DNA of 8,405 bases from CAJJBL01 sp964519035. GTDB lineage: Bacteria; Pseudomonadota; Alphaproteobacteria; Puniceispirillales; Marisalimonadaceae. Positions 1 through 6,428 of the stretch are shown here, piece after piece (the first letter of the stretch is position 1; every line of letters begins with the position of its first letter). A program made the translations under genes and the position numbers. The stretch lies in NCBI GenBank assembly GCA_964519035.1, contig CAZFKZ010000058.1, forward strand, positions 1-8,405, in the 5' to 3' direction. The notes beneath the pieces are model-generated. The model was not told where the DNA came from and made no database searches. It saw only the letters and a list, made by a program, of their open reading frames with translations.

Positions 1-53
1 GCATCTCGTTGCCAACGAGAATGTCGAGAGTTCGAATCTCTTCGCCCGCTCCA
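1..53 (+). tRNA. tRNA-Gly (anticodon GCC), 5' part outside window
   Basis: The 3' portion of a tRNA can be folded by eye. The anticodon stem TCTCG (4-8) pairs with CGAGA (16-20) around loop TTGCCAA (9-15), giving anticodon GCC at 11-13, which reads glycine GGC and GGU codons. The T arm has stem GAGAG (26-30) and CTCTT (38-42, one G-U pair) around the conserved loop TTCGAAT. The acceptor 3' strand CGCCCGC (43-49), discriminator T50 and an encoded CCA (51-53) end the gene. The D arm and the 5' acceptor strand lie before the window. It converges on the demethylase gene, whose stop codon is only 16 bp away. Confidence 0.93.
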
Positions 54-69
54 ATAACTTAGCAACTTA

Positions 70-1176
70 TTATAATATTTCCGATACCATAAATGATGTT
101 TGTTTTTCATTTGCAATATAGTGGTCATTTATAGTTTGTTCTATTTTTCTATTTGATATTAGAAAGCCAATATACTTTGAATATTTTGGGGACCAGACTA
201 TAGAGGTTGCTTTCCCAATTTCTGTATTTTTGTAAAGAACGGGTAGAGAGCTGTAAAATGGTTCCTTTTCTTCAGATACATTGTCAAATTCAACTCTATA
301 AATAGATTTTTTAAAGCCTATACTTCTTTTTTTTAATAAAGATTGCTTTCCAATAAAATCATAATCTGTTTCTAAATTACAAAATTTACCTAATCCACAT
401 TCATAAGGGTTATCACTATCATTCATTTCATTACCATAGCTTAGTAAATTACTCTCTACTCTTTCTATCATATTAGGGCATCCAACTCTTATATTTAAGT
501 CTTTACCTTGTTCCATAATCAAATCCCATAAAGAAATTCCAGTATCAAAATTTGAAACAAGTAACTCAAATCCACTCTGCTTGCTAAAGCCTGTTTTAGA
601 AATAAATATACTATCTTGATTAAAAACAAATTTTTTAAAATTAAAAAACTTTAATTCGTGGATTTTTTTGCTAAATATTTTAGTCAATAACTCTAGTGAT
701 TTTGGTCCTTGAACTGCCATAGTGTAAACTTCAGGTAAAGTAACTTGAACTTTAAACTCTTTCATTTCATTAATTGCTGAAATCCAATTATATAAATCTG
801 AGTCGGCAATTGAAACCCAAAAACAATCCTCTTTAATACAAAATATAACTGGGTCATTTAGTAAACCACCTTTAAAATTGACTATTGGCGCGTAATAAGC
901 TTTTCCAGGAGATACTTGGGTTAAGTCTCTACAAAACAAATATCTAACAAGATTTATTGCTTCCTGACCTTTAATTTGAATGATTTTTTGACATGTAACA
1001 TCCCATAATTGAACATTATTCGTTAAGTGAAAATAATCTTCCTCTAAAGATTTAAATATAGTGGGAATTAAAGTTCTATTATATACGGTATATTTTTTTA
1101 CGCCTGCTTTTTCATTTCGAGAAGTAAAAGGAGTCGATTTTATTCGACTTGAAGTTGTTAAAAAATGATTAGACAT
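70..1176 (-). CDS. dmdA: DmdA-like dimethylsulfoniopropionate demethylase (GcvT-fold)
   Basis: This 368-residue protein matches the usual DmdA length (about 370) and its motif order. DmdA is a cytoplasmic enzyme that transfers one methyl group from DMSP to tetrahydrofolate, giving methylmercaptopropionate and 5-methyl-THF. It is built on the aminomethyltransferase (GcvT) fold. Visible DmdA-type blocks are YTVYN (29-33), the EEDYFHL and WDV region (45-60), NDPV (107-110), AVQGPKS (154-160), GFSKQSGFE (196-204), GCPNMIER (232-239), LLSYGNEM (244-251) and NPYECGL (256-262). The ATG start is supported by AAGGGA (1186-1191 on the complement), 9 nt upstream. The gene is divergent from metF, which could reoxidise the methyl-THF product. 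One local difference is FCRDLT (81-86), where I recall MTPRDLS in characterised members. Because the GcvT superfamily includes demethylases for sarcosine, dimethylglycine and other substrates, the family call is strong but DMSP as substrate is inferred. Confidence 0.85.
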   Translation of the reverse strand: MSNHFLTTSSRIKSTPFTSRNEKAGVKKYTVYNRTLIPTIFKSLEEDYFHLTNNVQLWDVTCQKIIQIKGQEAINLVRYLFCRDLTQVSPGKAYYAPIVNFKGGLLNDPVIFCIKEDCFWVSIADSDLYNWISAINEMKEFKVQVTLPEVYTMAVQGPKSLELLTKIFSKKIHELKFFNFKKFVFNQDSIFISKTGFSKQSGFELLVSNFDTGISLWDLIMEQGKDLNIRVGCPNMIERVESNLLSYGNEMNDSDNPYECGLGKFCNLETDYDFIGKQSLLKKRSIGFKKSIYRVEFDNVSEEKEPFYSSLPVLYKNTEIGKATSIVWSPKYSKYIGFLISNRKIEQTINDHYIANEKQTSFMVSEIL

Positions 1177-1273
1177 TTGTTTTTATCCCTTATAAATAAA
1201 AAGTAGAAATACTACATCGAATATTTTTTACTAAAAGTAAATCAAGAAAAAAAATTTGTTTTGTATCTGTAAT
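1177..1273. promoter_or_regulatory. dmdA-metF divergent intergenic region
   Basis: These 97 bp separate the divergent dmdA and metF starts, so both promoters must lie here or inside the gene ends. The stretch is strongly AT-rich. It holds a perfect inverted repeat TTTACT-AAA-AGTAAA (1227-1241) and a shorter one, AGTA-GAAA-TACT (1202-1213), which share the AGTA/TACT half-sites. They are candidate operator sites for co-regulating the two genes. AAGGGA on the complement (1186-1191) is the ribosome binding site of dmdA. No pair of -35 and -10 hexamers stands out from the AT background in either direction. No riboswitch-like fold was recognised. Confidence 0.45.
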
Positions 1274-2164
1274 ATGAACAGTAAATTAAAAGTAACTCTA
1301 TCAGAGAAAAAATTTGTTTTTACTGCAGAAACTTCTCCTCCTGATTCAGGAAATGCACAAACAGTTTCGAACCAAGTTAGTTGTTTAAAAGATGTAGCTG
1401 ATGCATTAAATGTTACGGATGGAGCCGGCGCAAAGGCACACATGTCAGCTTTAGCAACTTCAGCAATTATCGCGCAAAATGGCATTGAACCAATTCTTCA
1501 ATTCACTACTAGAGATAGAAATAGAATTGCAATACAGGGTGATTTATTAGGTGGGTGGGCTTTAAACATACCTAACATTCTTTGTTTATATGGTGATGAA
1601 GTTTCAGGAGGTGACCAGCCTGAAGCAAAAGAGGTTAGAGATCTTAATACGACCAGTCTCTTAAAAACAGCTTTTGATATTAAAACGAAACACTCTTATC
1701 CTTCTGGAAGAAAAATACAAAATGCTCCTAATTTCTTTATTGGGGGTGCTGATACTCCATTTGCTATTCCAGACGATTTTGATGGAGGCAACTTATTGAA
1801 AAAAATCAAAGGTGGAATTGATTTTTTTCAAACTCAGTTTGCTTTTGACGAAATAATATTAAAAAATTATATGAAGAAATTATATGAACTTGGTATAACT
1901 GACAAAGCTTATTTTATTATTGGTTTAGGAATTATTAAATCTGCTAAAAGTGCTCGATGGATGAATCAAAATTTATTTGGTGTTCACGTGCCTGAAGATA
2001 TTATAAATAGATTAGAAAATTCTAGTGATGAAAAGTCAGAAGGAATTAAAATTTGTATTGAATTAATAGAAAAGTACCAATTAATAACTGGAGTAAATGG
2101 AATACACTTAATGGGGTATCAACAGGAGCAGGATATATCTAAAGTTATATCATATTTTAGATAA
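1274..2164 (+). CDS. metF: Methylenetetrahydrofolate reductase (MetF-like)
   Basis: The product is a single-domain MTHFR-family flavoprotein of 296 residues, the same length as E. coli MetF. The family interconverts 5,10-methylene-THF and 5-methyl-THF with FAD and NAD(P)H in the cytoplasm. The early Glu19 in AETSPP corresponds to the catalytic glutamate of the family's ExxPP motif. TDGAGAK (48-54), the folate and flavin segment around TTRDRNR (78-84) with QGDLLG (88-93), and the strand ending LYGD (105-108) are typical of MTHFR. I chose ATG 1274. An upstream in-frame TTG at 1256 would add MFCICN, which does not look like family sequence, and neither start has a clear Shine-Dalgarno. Next to a DmdA-like gene, the likely job is oxidising methyl-THF released by demethylation, not (or not only) methionine synthesis. 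No methionine synthase gene is visible. It is followed after 21 bp by the DUF1445 gene, probably in one operon. Confidence 0.88.
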   Translation: MNSKLKVTLSEKKFVFTAETSPPDSGNAQTVSNQVSCLKDVADALNVTDGAGAKAHMSALATSAIIAQNGIEPILQFTTRDRNRIAIQGDLLGGWALNIPNILCLYGDEVSGGDQPEAKEVRDLNTTSLLKTAFDIKTKHSYPSGRKIQNAPNFFIGGADTPFAIPDDFDGGNLLKKIKGGIDFFQTQFAFDEIILKNYMKKLYELGITDKAYFIIGLGIIKSAKSARWMNQNLFGVHVPEDIINRLENSSDEKSEGIKICIELIEKYQLITGVNGIHLMGYQQEQDISKVISYFR

Positions 2165-2185
2165 TAAGTTTTTAAGGAGTTTTTT

Positions 2186-3004
2186 ATGGAAAAAAAAAGT
2201 AATTTATATGATCAAGCAAAAACCTTAAATAATGATCAATTAAGAATCTTAATTAGAGAAGAAGATTATAAAGGACAAACTGCAGGTTTATCCAAAAATA
2301 TGCTCCAAACTAATCTTATTATTTTAGAAAAAAAATATGCATTAGACTTTATGATTTTTTGTCAAAGAAATCCTAAAGCGTGTCCTTTAGTGGGAGTAAC
2401 AGATATTGGAAGTCCTTTTTTAAAAACATTAGGGAAAATTGATGTTAGATCAGATGTACCTTCTTATAATATATATATAAAAGGTAAATTATTTAATACC
2501 ATTAATAATATTTATGATTACTGGAACGATGATATGATTGCTTTTGCAATAGGATGTTCATTTACTTTTGAGCATTCTTTGATGAGGCATGGTTTTTCAA
2601 TTGATCATATTAATAATAATAAAGTCGTACCGATGTATAAAACTAATATAAATAATGTTAGTTCAGGACCTTTTGCTAATACAATGGTAGTTTCAATGAG
2701 AATTATAAAAAAAAATAAAGTTGATAGAGTTTTTGATATTTGTAAATCATATCATTGGGCTCACGGATCTCCAGTTCACTTTGGTGATCCTCAGGAAATT
2801 GGAATTTCTAATATTTATCAGCCTGATTGGGGTGATAATCCAAGACCTTTATTAGATGACGAAGTAAATGTTTTTTGGGCATGTGGTGTAACACCACAAA
2901 ATGCAATACTGAATTCCAAAGTATCATTTTGTATTTCACATACACCTGGATATATGCTTATTACCGATGTGAAAGAAGATGCAGAAGTACCAATTTTACA
3001 ATAA
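2186..3004 (+). CDS. DUF1445 / YcsI-family putative hydro-lyase (D-glutamate cyclase-like)
   Basis: This 272-residue cytoplasmic protein has the family's usual length (about 260-270) and characteristic blocks: CPLVGVTDIGSP (66-77), GCSFTFEHSL (123-132), a HGSPVHFGDP segment near residue 195, WACGVTPQ (231-238) and SHTPGYMLITD (251-261). These identify the YcsI/UPF0317 family. Bacterial members are usually annotated only as putative hydro-lyases. The vertebrate relative DGLUCY converts D-glutamate to 5-oxo-D-proline. Translation starts at an ATG preceded by a strong AAGGAG (2174-2179) with 6-nt spacing, a better site than any metF has, so this gene may be well translated from the shared mRNA. 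Its position 21 bp behind metF, in the operon divergent from dmdA, suggests a role in methylated-osmolyte or folate-linked catabolism. The substrate cannot be read from sequence. Family call firm, function open. Confidence 0.85.
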   Translation: MEKKSNLYDQAKTLNNDQLRILIREEDYKGQTAGLSKNMLQTNLIILEKKYALDFMIFCQRNPKACPLVGVTDIGSPFLKTLGKIDVRSDVPSYNIYIKGKLFNTINNIYDYWNDDMIAFAIGCSFTFEHSLMRHGFSIDHINNNKVVPMYKTNINNVSSGPFANTMVVSMRIIKKNKVDRVFDICKSYHWAHGSPVHFGDPQEIGISNIYQPDWGDNPRPLLDDEVNVFWACGVTPQNAILNSKVSFCISHTPGYMLITDVKEDAEVPILQ

Positions 3005-3024
3005 AATTAAGTTTTTGACTTAAC
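3005..3024. terminator. Possible weak bidirectional terminator
   Basis: A perfect 6-bp inverted repeat, TTAAGT-TTTTG-ACTTAA (3007-3023), sits exactly where the rightward DUF1445 gene and leftward purT end, and overlaps the purT stop codon. On the complement it is followed by TTTTAT. The stem is short and AT-rich, so termination strength is doubtful. The position between convergent stop codons 2 bp apart is the main support. Confidence 0.3.
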
Positions 3025-4149
3025 TTTAATCATATTAGCTGCGTTTTTTGCTTTTTCAAGACTTGCAGCTAAAACAACACCCATCCTTCGATATGATTTT
3101 AGAAAAGGTTTACCAAATATTCTGATATTAACATTTTTATCTTCAAGGGCTTTTTCAACACCTTCTATGATATAATCACCTTTGGCATTTTCTTCTGCTA
3201 AAATCACATGGCTTGCACCGGATTGTAATAATTTTATTTCTGGTAAAGGCATTCCTAATAAAACTCTGGCATGTATATCAAACTGACTGTAATTTTGAGT
3301 ATACATAGTTACCATACCTGTATCGTGTGGACGAGGACTTAACTCACTAAAAATAACTTCATCTTCTTTTGTTACAAAAAACTCTACTCCAAAAATTCCT
3401 GAACCACCTAAATCTAAAACCATTTTACGAGCTGCATCTTGAGCATTTTTTATTACCTTTTTGGAACATTTTGTTGGCTGCCAACTATATTGATAATCTC
3501 CTCTTTTTTGAAAATGTCCTATTGGATCACAAAAGCTAACATTTCCTGATTTTTCTAAAATTGTTAAAAGTGTTATCTCATAATCAAAGTCTATAAACTC
3601 CTCTACAATCACACGCTTTCTATTCCCCCTCATCCCGTCTATTGCGAATGTCCATGCATTTTTTAGCTCTATCTCTGATTTGGCATAACTTTGTCCTTTT
3701 CCTGAAGAGCTCATAACTGGCTTAATCGCTACTTTAGTTCCAATTTTTTTAGCCTCTAATATTAATTCATCTTCTGTTTCTGCATAAGCAAAATTAGCTG
3801 TTTTCAATCCTAAATTCTTAGCTCTATCTCTAATTCTATCTCTATTCATGGTTAAGTTTACAGCTTTTGCAGAAGGTATAACAGTGTAACCTTTGGTTTC
3901 TGCTTTAACTAAAACTTCAGTTTCTATGGCTTCAACTTCAGGAACTATGAAATCAGGCTTATGCTTTTCAATAACTAGATTAAGCCGATTTCTATCAAGC
4001 ATATTAAAAACTTCAAACTGATCGCTTACTTGCATGGCAGGAGCATCAGCGTAAGAATCACAAGTAATTACATAACAACCCATTCTTTTAAGACTAATTG
4101 TTAATTCTTTTCCTAATTCACCACTACCTAGAAGTAAAATTGTTTTCAT
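3007..4149 (-). CDS. purT: Formate-dependent phosphoribosylglycinamide formyltransferase (GAR transformylase 2)
   Basis: PurT makes formyl-GAR from GAR, formate and ATP in purine biosynthesis, replacing the formyl-THF-dependent PurN step. The 380 residues (E. coli 392) run in family order: the N-terminal preATP-grasp nucleotide fold with GSGELG (8-13), VPEVEAIETE (69-78), the ATP-grasp phosphate loop KPVMSSSGKGQ (143-153), EEFIDFDYEITLLT (183-196), GDYQYSWQP (217-225), FGVEFFV (253-259) and the metal and GAR segment ELSPRPHDTGM (269-279). All the blocks I recall from E. coli PurT are intact, so it should be active. The ATG follows AAGAGA-like purines on the complement. The gene is convergent with the DUF1445 gene and divergent from the methyltransferase across 51 bp, so it is probably monocistronic. 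Beside dmdA and metF it offers a use for formate drawn from the one-carbon pool, although purT also occurs in genomes with no such context. Confidence 0.96.
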   Translation of the reverse strand: MKTILLLGSGELGKELTISLKRMGCYVITCDSYADAPAMQVSDQFEVFNMLDRNRLNLVIEKHKPDFIVPEVEAIETEVLVKAETKGYTVIPSAKAVNLTMNRDRIRDRAKNLGLKTANFAYAETEDELILEAKKIGTKVAIKPVMSSSGKGQSYAKSEIELKNAWTFAIDGMRGNRKRVIVEEFIDFDYEITLLTILEKSGNVSFCDPIGHFQKRGDYQYSWQPTKCSKKVIKNAQDAARKMVLDLGGSGIFGVEFFVTKEDEVIFSELSPRPHDTGMVTMYTQNYSQFDIHARVLLGMPLPEIKLLQSGASHVILAEENAKGDYIIEGVEKALEDKNVNIRIFGKPFLKSYRRMGVVLAASLEKAKNAANMIKVKSKT

Positions 4150-4166
4150 AAATTCTCTTTTGAAGT

Positions 4167-4200
4167 TTGAGTAAGTTTTAATTTAGATTATGATAATAAC
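4167..4200 (+). promoter_or_regulatory. Candidate promoter giving a leaderless methyltransferase mRNA
   Basis: TTGAGT (4167-4172; 4 of 6 to TTGACA) and TATGAT (4189-4194; 5 of 6 to TATAAT) are spaced by 16 bp. Transcription from this -10 box would start about 7 nt downstream, at or next to the ATG at 4201. No Shine-Dalgarno sequence precedes that ATG, which agrees with a leaderless message. AT-rich DNA produces such hexamers by chance, so this is a prediction. Confidence 0.4.
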
Positions 4201-4854
4201 ATGTTTTTTATAAAAAATCTTATTCATATACTTTTAAATAAACAAATATCTAAAATATATTCTAAACGATTTAAAAATTATAATAATACTCCAAAAGGTG
4301 TTTTTTGGAATAACAAACTATCTCAAGATTTAAGACTTAATATAATATTGGATAAAGTTTTAGTTATTGCCCAAGGGAATCATTTTTCATTAGCTGATGT
4401 AGGATGCGGATATGGAAGACTATATAAATTAATTGAAGAACGTGGTCTACAAAATGAAATTTCATATCATGGCCTTGATATTAACAAAAATTTTATTAAC
4501 TTTTGTAAAGAACAATTAATTATTAAATATGGCACTCTTCAAACCAAATCAATTCCCTCAGAATTAGTAGACTTCGTAATTATGTCTGGAACATATAACC
4601 TTTCTCCAACAGGCAGCACTAAAATTTGGGAAAATTATATAATTGAAAATCTGAAGTCTAATTGGAAATTTGTAAACAAAGCAATGATTTTTAACTGTTT
4701 AATAAGTAATACTCGTCACATAAAAAATAATTTATATTATAGTGAATTATCTTGGGTTAAAAAAATATGCGAAAAAAATTTTGGTGAAATCATAATCTCA
4801 AAAAATAATTTTTTGAAAGACGATATAACTATAACAATTAAAAAATTACATTAA
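4201..4854 (+). CDS. Class I SAM-dependent methyltransferase, substrate unknown
   Basis: This 217-residue protein carries a Rossmann methyltransferase core. Motif I is ADVGCGYGR (65-73), the SAM-binding glycine loop. The acidic residue at the end of strand 2 is Asp93 in GLDINKN. A later strand, VDFVIMSGTYNLS, matches the motif IV region of this superfamily. The first 60 residues are lysine- and aromatic-rich (opening MFFIKNLIHILL) and lack a recognised domain; they may be a substrate cap or a membrane-touching helix. No substrate-specific motif was recognised. Small free methyltransferases of this type act on metabolites, lipids or secondary products. The gene looks even more AT-rich than its neighbours, stands alone between genes of opposite strand, and overlaps the hydrolase gene tail to tail by 9 bp, which could reflect separate acquisition. 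Superfamily call firm, role unknown. Confidence 0.8.
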   Translation: MFFIKNLIHILLNKQISKIYSKRFKNYNNTPKGVFWNNKLSQDLRLNIILDKVLVIAQGNHFSLADVGCGYGRLYKLIEERGLQNEISYHGLDINKNFINFCKEQLIIKYGTLQTKSIPSELVDFVIMSGTYNLSPTGSTKIWENYIIENLKSNWKFVNKAMIFNCLISNTRHIKNNLYYSELSWVKKICEKNFGEIIISKNNFLKDDITITIKKLH

Positions 4855-5655
4855 TTTTTTTGCAAAGTTATTTATATAATTAGCAAAAACAATTGGTTTT
4901 TCTATTGGAATTAAATGCCCACAATCTTGCATTTCTAATCTTTCAGCCTTTTTTATTAAATTTGCTAATTCATCAATATCATCAGAATTTCTGAATACTT
5001 TGTCATAATGACCTGTCATAATCAATGTGGGAATGTCAATTTTAGACCAATTTATATCCCAGTTAGCAGTTAATGAGCCATGCATAAGTTTAAAAATACC
5101 TGAATTTTCATCTAAAGGTTTATAATTATCTGGGTTTAAGGCATTGGGTTTCATTTTTTCTAATAATTCTGGAGAAGCAATAACTGGCATATTAAAATCC
5201 ATAAGAAGAGATGTTCCACCATACCTTGCAACATTAACCATTGTTTGATTGATCCATGAAAGTCTTAAACTTTGCTTTCTTAATGTATTGATAAGTATAA
5301 GGCCTAAACTATTTACTCCTTTTTGAAGAGCTAATGATGCGTATAAACCACCTATTGAAAGTCCAACTAAAACAACATTTTTTGGCTTAAGGCTCTCTAT
5401 CAAAAAGCACAAATCAGAAACTATTAAATCAGTATCTAAGGATAAATCAGAGTTAAATTTACTTTTGTCTTGCCCTCTAAAATTATAGGCAATAAAACCG
5501 TTTCCTTTATCAATAATCTGATTACCAATTTCACTGGTCCATGTATCGGTATTTCCAGTCAAAGCATTAACAAAAACAAAGGTACAACCTTTGAGTTTCG
5601 GCTCAATGTACTCATAGTAAATTTCATTTTTATTATCAATTTTCAAAACAGACAT
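4846..5655 (-). CDS. Alpha/beta hydrolase
   Basis: The product is a 269-residue cytoplasmic alpha/beta-hydrolase-fold protein resembling the 3-oxoadipate enol-lactonase and esterase branch. A full catalytic triad is visible: nucleophile Ser100 in the elbow VGLSIGG (97-103), Asp218 after strand 7 (MTGHYDKVF) and His247 in DCGHLIP (244-250). FRGQDKS (59-65) is the usual turn after strand 4. The oxyanion-hole region reads VNALTGN (29-35), not the common HGxxG, a mild departure. The ATG at 5655 is chosen because GGAG lies 6 nt upstream; an in-frame TTG at 5667 would sit on that ribosome binding site. It lies 31 bp downstream of the membrane-protein gene on the same strand and may be co-transcribed with it. 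The reaction cannot be assigned: ester, lactone or thioester hydrolysis are all possible. Confidence 0.85.
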   Translation of the reverse strand: MSVLKIDNKNEIYYEYIEPKLKGCTFVFVNALTGNTDTWTSEIGNQIIDKGNGFIAYNFRGQDKSKFNSDLSLDTDLIVSDLCFLIESLKPKNVVLVGLSIGGLYASLALQKGVNSLGLILINTLRKQSLRLSWINQTMVNVARYGGTSLLMDFNMPVIASPELLEKMKPNALNPDNYKPLDENSGIFKLMHGSLTANWDINWSKIDIPTLIMTGHYDKVFRNSDDIDELANLIKKAERLEMQDCGHLIPIEKPIVFANYINNFAKKLM

Positions 5656-5660
5656 TAAAA

Positions 5661-5665
5661 TCTCC
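5661..5665 (-). promoter_or_regulatory. Ribosome binding site fixing the hydrolase start
   Basis: The complement reads GGAGA here, with GGAG 6 nt before the ATG at 5655. The upstream in-frame TTG at 5667 would include this Shine-Dalgarno as codons, so the shorter protein is preferred. Confidence 0.75.
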
Positions 5666-5686
5666 AATTATTGTATTTAAGTATAT

Positions 5687-6241
5687 TCAAGTCGAACTTT
5701 CTAATGTGTCAATTTTTAAATGTTGAAAATGTATGTCTAACTCTTGATCTCTTATAAGGGCTGTCTTTTTAAAGGCTTCGTCGTTTTCTAAGTTAATGTT
5801 TTGGTTAGAGTTGTTAATATTAGGGGTGATTTCGTTTAAAACCTTTACTGTATCCGAGATTTCTTGTTTTAAAGGGATTTCTCCGATTCTTTCTTGAAAT
5901 GTGACAATGGCTCTTAAACCTCTTTCTATTGCAGATCTCTCATCTTCATTTTCACTTTCATCAAAGCCTACATATAGTGCATGTATAATATGTTGCTTAG
6001 GATCAGGCAAAATACCTGTATCGAAAATCATTTCACCCTCAGGGTTGAGGTTTAAATAAAATTCACTAAACCGGGCTAATATCTCTCTTGTTCGTGAAGG
6101 ACCAGGTTCAATGGGAGAAGCTTTTTTAGGAGGAGGGGGAGCGTTAATATTATTCCAGATTACAACACATATTAGGAAACAAAATGTTATAACAAGTGCT
6201 ATTATAAAGGGTGTTGAATCAACAAACATAGTTTTTTTCAC
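5687..6241 (-). CDS. Single-pass membrane protein of unknown function
   Basis: I do not recognise this 184-residue protein. It opens with a short basic N-terminus, then one hydrophobic segment (about residues 11-29, ending at Trp29), then a proline-rich linker NAPPPPKK (33-40) and a polar, acidic, mostly helical-looking remainder with an Asn-rich patch (NNSNQNIN, near 142-149). There are no catalytic-looking motifs. The likely layout is a membrane anchor with a soluble domain, probably periplasmic but not certain. The start is ambiguous: GTG at 6241 or ATG at 6229 (four codons later), neither with a clear Shine-Dalgarno. It is the upstream member of a possible two-gene unit with the hydrolase, 31 bp apart. 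Continuous coding over 184 codons with a sensible membrane segment supports a real gene. Confidence 0.7.
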   Translation of the reverse strand: MKKTMFVDSTPFIIALVITFCFLICVVIWNNINAPPPPKKASPIEPGPSRTREILARFSEFYLNLNPEGEMIFDTGILPDPKQHIIHALYVGFDESENEDERSAIERGLRAIVTFQERIGEIPLKQEISDTVKVLNEITPNINNSNQNINLENDEAFKKTALIRDQELDIHFQHLKIDTLESST

Positions 6242-6428
6242 TAAAAATTTAAATAGTTATCTTAAAAATATTTATATTAAATTATAAATTTTAATTAATC
6301 AATGATACTCAAAAGTTGAGCTAAGAGATTAACAATAATCTAAATAAATATTATTTATATATTTCATACAGTTAGACAGTAATGAGCTATATCTCTGGCT
6401 TTGAAGATTTGCATTTTATTAGTATTTA

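Noticed and set aside
70..1176. Annotation as glycine cleavage T protein (GcvT)
   Set aside because: The fold is shared, but the N-terminal YTVYN, EEDYFHL and WDV layout and the SKQSGFE and GCPNMIER blocks follow DmdA, and no gcvH or gcvP is adjacent.
1256..1273. TTG start that would extend MetF by six residues
   Set aside because: The added MFCICN is not typical of the family and starting at ATG 1274 gives the standard 296-residue length.
1177..1273. SAM or glycine riboswitch ahead of metF or the GcvT-like gene
   Set aside because: The 97-bp gap is too small and too AT-rich; no conserved riboswitch core or multi-stem junction could be drawn.
1231..1485. Leftward 84-codon open frame across the metF start
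   Set aside because: It lies antisense to the conserved N-terminal MTHFR motifs and its translation has no family-like features; it is a shadow of metF.
5470..5658. Rightward 62-codon open frame inside the hydrolase gene
   Set aside because: It is antisense to the hydrolase N-terminus, including conserved turns, and has no ribosome binding site or recognisable content.
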